From positions 1-64,000 of the forward strand of contig NZ_FYBQ01000006.1 in NCBI RefSeq assembly GCF_900186125.1: 64,000 bases of DNA, written 5' to 3'. The notes under the pieces are model-generated. The model was not told the origin of the DNA and did not search any database. It worked only from the letters and a program-made list of their open reading frames with translations. Made by a program: the position numbers and the translations under genes. Position 1 is the stretch's first letter; every line of letters starts with the position of its first letter. Positions 51,141 to 59,003 of the stretch are shown one piece after another. This stretch comes from Listeria goaensis (lineage in GTDB: Bacteria > Bacillota > Bacilli > Lactobacillales > Listeriaceae).

Positions 51141-53114
51141 TTAGTCATCGTCGCCGTCTACGGTCTCTTGATCAAAGTTATAAATTTTAGAGTCTGCCGC
51201 ACCAACTGTTACATCATATTCCATGTTTCCTTTAACAATTTCAAATTCATATTCTTTACGGCCATTCTCGTAGTCTACCTCACTCGTGATTACACGCCCG
51301 CCGCCCGTTCTGCCGAGCGCGATTTGTTGGGCTTTAGAAAGAGAAATTTCTGCCGTTTGGCTTGGCGTTCCATTTGACTTCGTTTGCGCCTGACTGCCAC
51401 TGCCTGAAGTGCGGATAGTTTCTTTTTCGAACTTGTAAACTTTCGAATCAGCTGCACCGATTTCAACTTCATATTCCGTGTTGCCATTAACAATTTTAAA
51501 ATCGTACTCTTTACGTCCATCATCGTAATCCGTATAAGCATTAACTACTCGGCCACCGCCCGTTTTAGCAAGCGCGATTTGTTGGGCTTGTGCAAGCGAA
51601 ATGCCAGTTGTTCCTGATGTAGATTTATTTGTCGTATTGTTTTCTGAACCTGTTTTGGGACTTGCTTGTCCAGACGTGTTAACCGTTTCTTTTTCATACT
51701 TGTAAATTTTAGAATCAAGCGCGCCAACTTCAACATCATGTTTGACATTGCCATTTAAAATCTCAATTTCATAAACTTTTTTATTGTTTTCATCAGCTAC
51801 TTTAGAAGATGTAACTTTGCCGCCACCAGCTTTCTTGAGGGCAATTTGTTCAGCCTCTGCTGCTGTAATTTCTTTTTTATTTGTTGAAGTCGTCCCAGAA
51901 TTGATTTGCTTTTCTTCATAACTATAAATGCGTGAATCGGCTGCACCGATGTCTATACTATATTTCGTATTTCCTTTAACAATTTCAATTTCATAAACTT
52001 TTCTACCATTTTCAGTATCAAGGTTATACTTCACGACTTTACCGCCGCCAGTTTCCTTAAGCGCAATTTTTTTAGCCTGACTCGCCGTAATATCCGCGGC
52101 TGCTTCCGCATGTGAATCACTTCCGTTTAACCAAATGCTTCCTGAAACTGCAATTCCACTAATGGTAAGAACCGATACTAATAGTGCTACTCCTACTTTT
52201 TTCTTACTCGTATCCATAATCGTTGTTAGTCTTTTTTTCATTGTTTTTTTTCCTCCATAAAAGTTCGTTGATAGTTTAGTATTCAGTGTTTTTCCTCTTC
52301 CAATAACGCCAATAATCGTTTCACCATATTCTATTCTGCCGGAGCGATCAAGCCCGCGGACTACTTTTTCATCACACGATTCTTCGCAATCATTTTGAAG
52401 TGCTTTCGCCATAAAATAAATCACCGGATTAAACCAATAAATCGCATTTATCATAAGCATCGCGTATCTCACCCAAAGATCTTTTCGTTTAAAATGGACG
52501 AGCTCATGTCGGAAAATAAAAGCGAGTTCATCTTCCGAAATTGTTTTATTTGGTATTAAAATCGTTGGGCGCAGCAAATGAATGAACATGGGACTAATTT
52601 CCATTTTGCACGTATAAACTGCGACTTTTTTATGTAACAGATTCAAACGTTCTTTTTCTTGTTCTAAAACAGTAAGTATTGCTGCATCTCTTACGGGACT
52701 GCTCCATCTTTTAACCAATCTGGAAAATTTAATGTGGCTCCAGAGTGTGTAGGCTAGAAATAGCAGCGCACCAGTTAACCAGATAACAAATAAAATCATT
52801 GAAATATCCAGTACGCTATTTCGTTCCGCATCGCTTTGAACTGCAACCGTATTATCCGCGGAAGTTTCTGATTCTAACACAGAAGCTTCTTGAGCAGTTT
52901 CAATACGTTCAAGCGGCGGATTATTATTCGTCAGTGAAAAATCGAATGTTGGTCGAAAAGGGATGAGAAGTCCTATTAAAATGATTATCCAAATAACATA
53001 ACGCCACTTTGCTGCATATTTTTTTGCGAAAAAATAATTAAAGGCAATAAAAGCGAGAATTATAAAGGACATGGCAAGTGAAATCTCAAAAAGCTGTGAT
53101 AAAAATTTTTCCAT
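51141..53114 (-). CDS. BlaR1/MecR1-like M56 metallopeptidase with four C-terminal PepSY repeats
   Basis: 657 residues. Transmembrane segments lie near 12-30, 38-52, 103-125 and 305-328. The zinc site HELVH is at 203-207, with NDCEESCDEKV providing further ligands. Instead of the beta-lactam-binding sensor of BlaR1, the outside part consists of four PepSY-type repeats (about 342-405, 414-480, 510-573, 593-650). Each starts like ITASQAKKIALKETGGGKV and ends in a VGAADSKIY stretch. It is paired with a BlaI repressor 5 bases upstream, so it is likely a signal-transducing protease that cleaves BlaI. The signal is unknown. Confidence 0.88.
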   Translation of the reverse strand: MEKFLSQLFEISLAMSFIILAFIAFNYFFAKKYAAKWRYVIWIIILIGLLIPFRPTFDFSLTNNNPPLERIETAQEASVLESETSADNTVAVQSDAERNSVLDISMILFVIWLTGALLFLAYTLWSHIKFSRLVKRWSSPVRDAAILTVLEQEKERLNLLHKKVAVYTCKMEISPMFIHLLRPTILIPNKTISEDELAFIFRHELVHFKRKDLWVRYAMLMINAIYWFNPVIYFMAKALQNDCEESCDEKVVRGLDRSGRIEYGETIIGVIGRGKTLNTKLSTNFYGGKKTMKKRLTTIMDTSKKKVGVALLVSVLTISGIAVSGSIWLNGSDSHAEAAADITASQAKKIALKETGGGKVVKYNLDTENGRKVYEIEIVKGNTKYSIDIGAADSRIYSYEEKQINSGTTSTNKKEITAAEAEQIALKKAGGGKVTSSKVADENNKKVYEIEILNGNVKHDVEVGALDSKIYKYEKETVNTSGQASPKTGSENNTTNKSTSGTTGISLAQAQQIALAKTGGGRVVNAYTDYDDGRKEYDFKIVNGNTEYEVEIGAADSKVYKFEKETIRTSGSGSQAQTKSNGTPSQTAEISLSKAQQIALGRTGGGRVITSEVDYENGRKEYEFEIVKGNMEYDVTVGAADSKIYNFDQETVDGDDD

Positions 53115-53119
53115 GCTGT

Positions 53120-53485
53120 TTATCCTTCCTTGTTTAGCCAGTCTTTTAATTCATTAATATCATCATGTGTCAAATCTTTTCCATCATATAATGTATTAAC
53201 TAACTGTGTGATAGAGTTATTGTAGTGTTTCTTCATAAAATTTTTCGTTTCGACTTGTAAATATTCTTCTTCCGAAACGATTGGCGAAAAGCGACGTTCA
53301 CGCCCATTTTTGCTGCTTTCTAAAAACTCCTTTTCCACTAAACGCGTTAATAAAGTTAACACGGTTTGGGGCTTCCAGTCCTTGTCGTCGGCTAGTTCAG
53401 CGATGATTTCGTTCGTTGAAACCGCCCCTGCTAGTTTCCATACAGCTTGCATAACTTCAAATTCAGAATCTGGCAATTTTTTCAT
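53120..53485 (-). CDS. BlaI/MecI-family transcriptional repressor
   Basis: 121 residues. Winged helix (about 1-72: LPDSEFEVMQAVWKLAGAVSTNEII, KPQTVLTLLTRLVEKEFL) and a C-terminal dimerisation helix. In BlaI of staphylococci the partner protease cuts an Asn-Phe bond; an Asn-Phe pair is present here (Asn82-Phe83 in ETKNFMKK). It is the first gene of the operon, and two operator-like repeats lie in its promoter. Probably represses itself and the M56 gene. Confidence 0.93.
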   Translation of the reverse strand: MKKLPDSEFEVMQAVWKLAGAVSTNEIIAELADDKDWKPQTVLTLLTRLVEKEFLESSKNGRERRFSPIVSEEEYLQVETKNFMKKHYNNSITQLVNTLYDGKDLTHDDINELKDWLNKEG

Positions 53486-53500
53486 GTGTACACCTCTTTC

Positions 53501-53549
53501 TACAATTGTCGTTTTTCCTTATAATACATTTGTCGTTTTGGAAAGTCAA
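53501..53549 (-). promoter_or_regulatory. blaI promoter with two operator-like direct repeats
   Basis: Minus strand: -35 TTGACT (53544-53549), 17-base spacer, -10 TATTAT (53521-53526). AAACGACAAATGTA (53525-53538) and AAACGACAATTGTA (53501-53514) are copies of one 14-base element. One lies between -35 and -10 and one just downstream. Their GACAANTGTA cores resemble BlaI/MecI sites (TACA-N2-TGTA). Confidence 0.7.
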
Positions 53550-53649
53550 GTATTTTTATTCAAATTAAAATTGCCCCACCAGGTATACTTTTACTTAAAG
53601 AGGGGTAAAGTCTAGAAGAATATTTGGAATAAAAGGAAGGTGTAATCCA

Positions 53650-53928
53650 ATGAAGTCCACTGGAATTGTTCGAAAAATTGATGATTTAGGGCGTGTTGTT
53701 ATTCCAATTGAAATTAGGCGCACACTTAATATAAATGTCCATGATCCGATGGAGATTTTTATTGATGATAATGCCATCATTTTCAAAAAGTATATTGCTG
53801 GACTTGAATGCGATGTAACGGGGACGATTTCTTCGGAGAATAAGCATTTTTTGGACGGCAAGCTAACGTTAAGTAAAGACGGGGCGAATCAATTGATTGC
53901 AGAAATTAAACGTCAGTTTGATACATGA
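53650..53928 (+). CDS. abrB: AbrB-family transition-state regulator
   Basis: 92 residues. The N-terminal swapped-hairpin DNA-binding domain (KSTGIVRKIDDLGRVVIPIEIRRTLNINVHDPMEIFID) matches AbrB, followed by a typical C-terminal oligomerisation part (CDVTGTISSENKHFLDGKLTLS). In Bacillus it controls post-exponential genes; in Listeria the targets are poorly known. It is found near rsmI and metG, as in B. subtilis. Confidence 0.95.
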   Translation: MKSTGIVRKIDDLGRVVIPIEIRRTLNINVHDPMEIFIDDNAIIFKKYIAGLECDVTGTISSENKHFLDGKLTLSKDGANQLIAEIKRQFDT

Positions 53929-53961
53929 AAAAGGAGCTTGGGTATCCAAGCTCCTTTTTCA
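53928..53961. terminator. Bidirectional terminator, abrB / manO
   Basis: AAAAAGGAGCTTGG (53928-53941) pairs with CCAAGCTCCTTTTT (53946-53959) with a GTAT loop, between converging genes. Confidence 0.9.
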
Positions 53962-53963
53962 AA

Positions 53964-54362
53964 TTACTTTTTCTTAAACTTACGAAATATGTTTTTAGAA
54001 GCACTTTTTACAACATCAAAGAAGCTGATAGAGGGCGTCATATTGGCCGGATCGACGTATACGCGTATTGCTCGTAAGGCGTCTTTTGGCTTTTTAGAAG
54101 AAAAAGTGTACGTGCCATTTTGCTTCGTTTTAATAGCATAGCGGGGAATCCACTTCCCTTTTAGCATAACTGAAACAATGACTTGGTCGACTTCTTCCCA
54201 CGGAATTTGAATAAACTTGCGCACGTCTCTTGAATTAAAAAATTCAAAACCCTTATCGCCTATCATGATTTTTCCGTAATCCGTGAGCCCCGTAAAAGCA
54301 GTAGCATCTATTGTTAAATCTACCTTCGTATTTATCGACTGAACCAAATATATCCGCTCCAT
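53964..54362 (-). CDS. manO: DUF956 family protein ManO
   Basis: 132 residues, all one DUF956 domain (NTKVDLTIDATAFTGLTDYGKIMIGDKGFEFF, then RDVRKFIQIPWEEVDQV). The gene follows mannose-family PTS operons in many Firmicutes and may tune their expression or activity; mechanism unknown. It is 80 bases after mptD with a hairpin in between. A TATAAT (minus strand, about 54385-54390) after that hairpin may give it a separate promoter. Confidence 0.88.
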   Translation of the reverse strand: MERIYLVQSINTKVDLTIDATAFTGLTDYGKIMIGDKGFEFFNSRDVRKFIQIPWEEVDQVIVSVMLKGKWIPRYAIKTKQNGTYTFSSKKPKDALRAIRVYVDPANMTPSISFFDVVKSASKNIFRKFKKK

Positions 54363-54404
54363 TTCTTTTTACTTTGACATTCATTATACCAAAAAATTAA
54401 GCAG

Positions 54405-54432
54405 AAAGTGGTTGGCGGGAACCAACCACTTT
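54405..54432 (-). terminator. Hairpin between mptD and manO
   Basis: AAAGTGGTTGG (54405-54415) pairs with CCAACCACTTT (54422-54432), followed 7 bases later by a TTTTTT run on the minus strand. It likely ends most mptACD transcripts or processes the 3' end, lowering manO expression. Confidence 0.65.
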
Positions 54433-54445
54433 AACTGTTTCCTTT

Positions 54446-55357
54446 TTAGAAGAGTCCGATAACGTGTCCAACTACACCTACTACGAATAAGCCAAGAATG
54501 ATAATAATTGGACTGATTTTTTTCTTAAGCAACCACATACATAAGAATGTAAGTGCTAAGGCAGCAAGTCCTGGAATTAAACTATCTAAGTTATTTTGTA
54601 ACGTCGTAACTTTTATTTCAGAAAGTGCTAAGCCGGCATTTTGTTGTTCAAGAGCTGTTTTAATCCCTTGAGCGCCTGCTGGCAGGTGGTTCCAATCAAT
54701 ATAAGCTCCTTCATCAAGTTTAACTTTAGAGATGATTGGCGCGAACTGAATGTTTACCCACCTTTGTACCAGGGCGGCGAGCACGAACATACCGAGTATC
54801 GAAGCACCTTTTGTAATGTCTTGAAGAAGTCCACCAGAAAGGTCATCAGTAATTTTAGAACCTGCTTTGTAAGCAAACTCTTGTGTGTACCACATGAAGC
54901 CCCAACGAATAATATTCCAAGCAACGAAAAAGATAATTGGGCCAAGAATGTTTCCGCTAAGAGCAAGAGAAGCACCTAAAGCGCCTAACATTGGACGTAG
55001 TGTGAACCAGAATACCGGATCCCCAACGCCAGCAAGCGGTCCCATCATACCAACTTTTACCCCTTGAATTGCAACATCATCAACTTCTGCTCCGTTTGCG
55101 CGTTCTTCTTCTAGCGCAAGCGTTACACCGAGAATTGGTGAGGCAATGTAGGGGTGCGTGTTAAAGAATTCCAAGTGACGTTTCATCGCTTCAGAACGGT
55201 CATCTTTAGATTTATATAATTTTTTAATCGCTGGAAGCATTGAGAATACCCAGCCACCATTTTGCATACGTTCATAGTTCCAAGAACCTTGAATAAACGT
55301 AGAGCGCCATGCTACTTTCAGGCGGTCTCGTTTCGTTAATTCAACTTTTTCTGCCAT
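54446..55357 (-). CDS. mptD: Mannose/glucose PTS IID membrane component
   Basis: 303 residues. Conserved family start LTKRDRLKVAWRSTFIQGSWNYERMQNGGW, then FNTHPYIASPILGVTLALEEE, GVKVGMMGPLAGVGDPVFW and C-terminal hydrophobic helices. With IIC it forms the sugar channel; in Listeria the same pair is the receptor for class IIa bacteriocins and a main glucose route. It lies 24 bases after mptC. Confidence 0.95.
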   Translation of the reverse strand: MAEKVELTKRDRLKVAWRSTFIQGSWNYERMQNGGWVFSMLPAIKKLYKSKDDRSEAMKRHLEFFNTHPYIASPILGVTLALEEERANGAEVDDVAIQGVKVGMMGPLAGVGDPVFWFTLRPMLGALGASLALSGNILGPIIFFVAWNIIRWGFMWYTQEFAYKAGSKITDDLSGGLLQDITKGASILGMFVLAALVQRWVNIQFAPIISKVKLDEGAYIDWNHLPAGAQGIKTALEQQNAGLALSEIKVTTLQNNLDSLIPGLAALALTFLCMWLLKKKISPIIIILGLFVVGVVGHVIGLF

Positions 55358-55381
55358 TTTTATTCTCCTCCTTTTTTAGGC

Positions 55382-56188
55382 TTAATAGTCGTTTAATATA
55401 TCCCCGAGCGGATCACTTGAGTTACCTTTTCCACCGCCGTTAGAGTTTCCACCGCTCATTTTAGAAAGTTGTAAGTAAATAAGCGCTAATGCAACACCTA
55501 ATGCACCTAGTGCGATTAATGTTAACTCGGAAATTGCTGCTACAACAAAACCAATAACGAAGAAAGGCCATACTTCTTTTGTCGCCATCATGTTGATTAC
55601 AAGTGCATAACCAACGGCTACTACCATTCCCCCACCGATTGCCATACCATCTGTTAACCATGCTGGCATTGATTCTAGGAAATTTTGTACAGTGGCTGCT
55701 GGGATAAATAATAGCGCCGCTGCTGGAATTGCGATACGTAAACCTTGCATACAGATTGCTGAAATGTGTAACCATTCAACTTCTCGCATATGCCCTTTTT
55801 CAGCTGCTCTATCCATCATATGAACGATTGGAACGGCTAAAGTACGAACGATCATTGTTAAGAAAAGACCTGCTACTGCAAGTGGAATTGCAATTGCGAT
55901 TGCGGACGGAATACCTGCTACACCTTGTCCACCTAAAACTAAAATAATTGCTGATGCTACTGACGCCAGTGCCGCATCCGGTGCAACCGCTGCTCCGATA
56001 TTTGCCCATCCAAGTGCGATCATTTGAAGCGTACCACCGAGGATGATACAGGCAGTTAAGTTCCCTGTTACTAAACCAATTAATGTACATGCTACTAAAG
56101 GTTGATGGAATTGAAATTCATCCAGAATCCCTTCAATACCCGCTATAAATGCAACGATTATTACTAAAATCATTGATATAATAGTCAT
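55382..56188 (-). CDS. mptC: Mannose/glucose PTS IIC permease
   Basis: 268 residues, highly hydrophobic, about seven to nine membrane segments. Starts MILVIIVAFIAGIEGILDEFQFHQPLVACTLIGL after a short leader; includes the family GWANIGAAVAPDAALASVAS stretch and a short glycine-rich C-terminal tail. Thirty bases after mptA in the operon. Confidence 0.95.
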   Translation of the reverse strand: MTIISMILVIIVAFIAGIEGILDEFQFHQPLVACTLIGLVTGNLTACIILGGTLQMIALGWANIGAAVAPDAALASVASAIILVLGGQGVAGIPSAIAIAIPLAVAGLFLTMIVRTLAVPIVHMMDRAAEKGHMREVEWLHISAICMQGLRIAIPAAALLFIPAATVQNFLESMPAWLTDGMAIGGGMVVAVGYALVINMMATKEVWPFFVIGFVVAAISELTLIALGALGVALALIYLQLSKMSGGNSNGGGKGNSSDPLGDILNDY

Positions 56189-56218
56189 AATGTACCTCCT
56201 ATTTTTGAATTTATTCGC

Positions 56219-57199
56219 TTACCCTTTTAATTCTGCTTTTGCTTTTTTGATGATGTCCTCCATGTTCGCGCTAGAATCGTTTGGAACTTTACGAACATCG
56301 AATTTAATACCTTTTTCTTTTAGCTTATCGAAAGCTGCCACATCTTCTGGTCCCATTGAAAGTACTTTGCTTACTACCACTTTGCCGACAGAATGTGCCA
56401 TAGAGCCAACATTTACTTCCTTAATGTCTACGCCACCTTCAACAGCTCTTAACACATCTTCTGGATTTTCAAATAATAAAAGTGCTTTTGTATTCCCAAA
56501 ACGTGTATCTTTTGAGATTTCAATCATTTTGTCAACTGGAATAACATTTGCTTTAACGCCTGGTGGTGCTGCTTGTTCAATTAACTTCTTACGCAAATCA
56601 TCTTTCGAAACAGCATCCGATACAACAATGATGCGATTCGGTTGCGTTGATTTTGTCCAAGCTGTTGCCACTTGTCCGTGTAACAAACGAGAGTCAACAC
56701 GTGCTAAAACAAATTTTATTTTCCCATCTCCAACAACAGTTCCCGGTGCCATCGGGCCTGCTGCTTGTTCCGCTGCTACAGGTGCAGCTTCTGCTGGTTC
56801 TAGTTCTTCCGGTTTCACTCGAATTCCTTCTTTGCCGCTCCCAATAATATGCGCCGCAATTTCTTGCGCAGATTCCATAGTGAAGCGTGATGCAAAGGCT
56901 TCGATGAGCATTGGTAAGTTAAGACCGGCTACAATTGCCCACGAATCAGCATGCGCTTCAAACAAGTTGTTCGCTTGATTAAACGGAGTGCCTCCCCAAA
57001 GATCAACTAAAATCAATACTTGATCTTGGTTATCAAACGTTGCAATCGCAGCTTCCATCTTTGCTCTTACATCGTCAGGGCCTTCATTTGGCATCAGCGT
57101 AATCGCTTGAACATTTTCTTGCTCTCCAAAAATCATCGTACCAGATTGCAAGACGCCAGAAGCAAACTCTCCATGGGTTGCAAGGATAATTCCTACCAT
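56219..57199 (-). CDS. mptA: Mannose/glucose PTS IIAB phosphotransferase
   Basis: 326 residues in two domains. The IIA domain has phosphohistidine His9 in MVGIILATHG and LVDLWGGTPFNQA. An alanine/proline/glutamate linker (about 130-157) leads to the IIB domain with His174 in ARVDSRLLHGQV. It passes phosphate to sugars imported by mptC-mptD and also signals the sugar supply to regulators. First gene of the operon, behind a sigma-54 promoter; SD AGGAGG 8 bases before the ATG. Confidence 0.96.
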   Translation of the reverse strand: MVGIILATHGEFASGVLQSGTMIFGEQENVQAITLMPNEGPDDVRAKMEAAIATFDNQDQVLILVDLWGGTPFNQANNLFEAHADSWAIVAGLNLPMLIEAFASRFTMESAQEIAAHIIGSGKEGIRVKPEELEPAEAAPVAAEQAAGPMAPGTVVGDGKIKFVLARVDSRLLHGQVATAWTKSTQPNRIIVVSDAVSKDDLRKKLIEQAAPPGVKANVIPVDKMIEISKDTRFGNTKALLLFENPEDVLRAVEGGVDIKEVNVGSMAHSVGKVVVSKVLSMGPEDVAAFDKLKEKGIKFDVRKVPNDSSANMEDIIKKAKAELKG

Positions 57200-57339
57200 T
57201 CTTTTACCTCCTAAGTGAAATATTTTGTTTAAAATAGACAGTCAAATGTCTAGGCAGATTTAATGTGTGATTCCGTTTTTGTCTATCTTAAAAATCTAAA
57301 TGCACTCCCTTTTTAACGAAGAGCATCCATTTAATGTAT

Positions 57340-57355
57340 TGCAAGTTTCGTGCCA
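57340..57355 (-). promoter_or_regulatory. Sigma-54 promoter of mptACD
   Basis: The minus strand reads TGGCACGAAACTTGCA, a perfect match to the -24 (TGGCACG) and -12 (TTGCA) consensus with correct spacing. It is about 140 bases upstream of mptA. In L. monocytogenes the homologous operon needs RpoN and the activator ManR, neither of which is in this window. Confidence 0.9.
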
Positions 57356-57426
57356 AATATAGTGTATCAAAGCGGATGGCATTGTATACCGCTCATCCGT
57401 CGAATTTTAAAAATTAAATTTCTCGA

Positions 57427-57449
57427 AGTGTATTATAGATTAATACGCT
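57427..57449. promoter_or_regulatory. Palindrome upstream of the sigma-54 promoter, likely activator site
   Basis: AGTGTATTA, 5 bases, TAATACGCT is an inverted repeat with one mismatch. A further AGTGTATTA half-site lies at 57467-57475 and AGTGTATCA at 57361-57369. The palindrome sits about 100-120 bases upstream of the predicted transcription start, the usual place for a sigma-54 activator (ManR-type). Confidence 0.6.
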
Positions 57450-57648
57450 ATTTCCTGATAAATATTAGTGTATTATTTAACGAAAACCAGCCCTAACCTT
57501 GCATTTATATTTGAAAAAATTCTGCTTTTGCAGCAGAATCTCGTCATATTTTGTCTTAATTAGTTAATTGTTACAATACAAAATTTAAAGAAATACGCTT
57601 CATAGCTTCTATCAAGAAATATTTTTGTATTGCTTTCAGCAACTATAT

Positions 57649-57677
57649 TTGTGTTTTTTAATATGTTAAAGTATACA
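57649..57677 (+). promoter_or_regulatory. Promoter of the HTH-TPR operon
   Basis: -35 TTGTGT (57649-57654), 17-base spacer, -10 TATACA (57672-57677), about 35 bases before the start codon. Confidence 0.65.
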
Positions 57678-57712
57678 TATCGCTAGCAAATGACTCAACA
57701 AGGAGGAGGACA

Positions 57713-58993
57713 ATGCTCAAAGAAAGAATTAATTTTTTACTCGACAAAAAAGGGATGTCACGAAAAGAACTTGTAAGCGGACTAATCACTTTACCCCATT
57801 TTTCAAATATTTTAAAAGGGCGTTATATCCTCGCTGAAGATTTAGCATCTAAATTCGCTGAAAAACTTGAGGTACCCGCAGATTATCTGCTTAAAGCCGA
57901 AGATATATCTAACCATATATTGCAAGGCGCAAATGATATCGTAAACCAGATGATTGTTTTCATTGATATTGATGAAACATATGTCACCACACTTCCGAAC
58001 TGTTCCAACCCACTTGTGATTGAATTAACTTCTAAACTTATGGCAGCTTGTTATTATCAATCAATCGGGGATAACAAAAATTATGCTTTTTTACATAAAA
58101 ACTATTTAAACTTTTATTTAAAAGAGTTTTCGGACGACGATATCAAAGACCTTCCAAGCCCGTTAAAAAAAGCTTTTTACTTTTATAAAATCCAAGTTTT
58201 TAGGTCGAAAAATGATTTTGAACTCGCCTATAGCTATTGTAAGTTACTGCTCCCACTTCTTACGGAAGATGTCGAGCCTTGGCTTGCCGTAAAAAAAATA
58301 GAAGTTGAAATTCTGCTTACACTGAGAAAATTTGAGGTGGCAAAGAAGAGTTTAGATGAGGCAATGCAAAAAATTCAACTAAAGAACTTAAATTATCATC
58401 TCCCAAGCTTTTATGTTTTACAAAGCAACTATTATTTTTATTTAGGTTTTTCCGAGGAAGCATTGATTAGTCTATCGAAAGCCGAAGAAAATGTAGCTCA
58501 TTTGGATTTAACAATAAAAGGAACTTATCTCATTACCATTTTTAACAATCGCATCGTCATGCTTATTAAAACAGGAAAGTTGGTTGAGGCTGAGTCAGAA
58601 AGCGAACGTTTTAATACGTTTTTACAACACTCTTCAGAAGTCGAAGAAACATTTTTTACATTAATAAAAATCTACAGGGCCGATATCGCCTTATTAGGAA
58701 AACAATTCGATAGGCTTGATATACTGATTGAAGAACTCGAAAAACTTCCTAAAAATAGCGACCAAGGTTATGCATTGCGATTTTACAAAGCGATGCTTGC
58801 TATTTCAAACGGTGACTATCAACTCGCGGAAGAAGAAGCAGAATCCTGCATAATGTATTTTGAAGAGAACCCGATTATCGAGCGACTAGTCCCGCTATAT
58901 GAAACCCTTGGCATTTGCGCCGAGAAAAAAAGGCAATATAAAAAGTCTTCAGATATGTATAAAAAAATTGTCTATTTACTAAAAGAAGGTTAG
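57713..58993 (+). CDS. HTH-TPR transcriptional regulator (RRNPP/Rgg-like architecture)
   Basis: 426 residues. A short N-terminal XRE-type HTH (about 1-65: LKERINFLLDKKGMSRKELVSGLITLPHFSNILKG) is followed by a long helical tetratricopeptide-like region (about 120-420). The form is that of PlcR/PrgX/Rgg-type regulators, many of which bind short secreted peptides. I see no convincing peptide gene next to it. Operon with the membrane protein gene 10 bases later; divergent from mptACD. SD AAGGAGGAGG is strong. Function and ligand unknown. Confidence 0.8.
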   Translation: MLKERINFLLDKKGMSRKELVSGLITLPHFSNILKGRYILAEDLASKFAEKLEVPADYLLKAEDISNHILQGANDIVNQMIVFIDIDETYVTTLPNCSNPLVIELTSKLMAACYYQSIGDNKNYAFLHKNYLNFYLKEFSDDDIKDLPSPLKKAFYFYKIQVFRSKNDFELAYSYCKLLLPLLTEDVEPWLAVKKIEVEILLTLRKFEVAKKSLDEAMQKIQLKNLNYHLPSFYVLQSNYYFYLGFSEEALISLSKAEENVAHLDLTIKGTYLITIFNNRIVMLIKTGKLVEAESESERFNTFLQHSSEVEETFFTLIKIYRADIALLGKQFDRLDILIEELEKLPKNSDQGYALRFYKAMLAISNGDYQLAEEEAESCIMYFEENPIIERLVPLYETLGICAEKKRQYKKSSDMYKKIVYLLKEG

Positions 58994-59003
58994 GAGAATA
59001 AAA

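Larger units (their letters stand above)
57200..57712. other. Intergenic regulatory region between mptA and the HTH-TPR gene
   Basis: About 510 bases. On the minus side it holds a sigma-54 promoter and upstream palindromes for mptACD; on the plus side a sigma-A promoter for the divergent regulator. Short ORFs are present but have no ribosome-binding site. Confidence 0.7.

Noticed and set aside
56190-56978. 262-codon plus-strand ORF antisense to mptA
   Set aside because: The minus-strand gene is a well-conserved PTS IIAB; the antisense frame is serine/threonine-rich without motifs.
57262-57420. Short plus-strand ORFs that might encode a signalling peptide for the HTH-TPR regulator
   Set aside because: No Shine-Dalgarno, no secretion signal, and one overlaps the sigma-54 promoter of mptACD.
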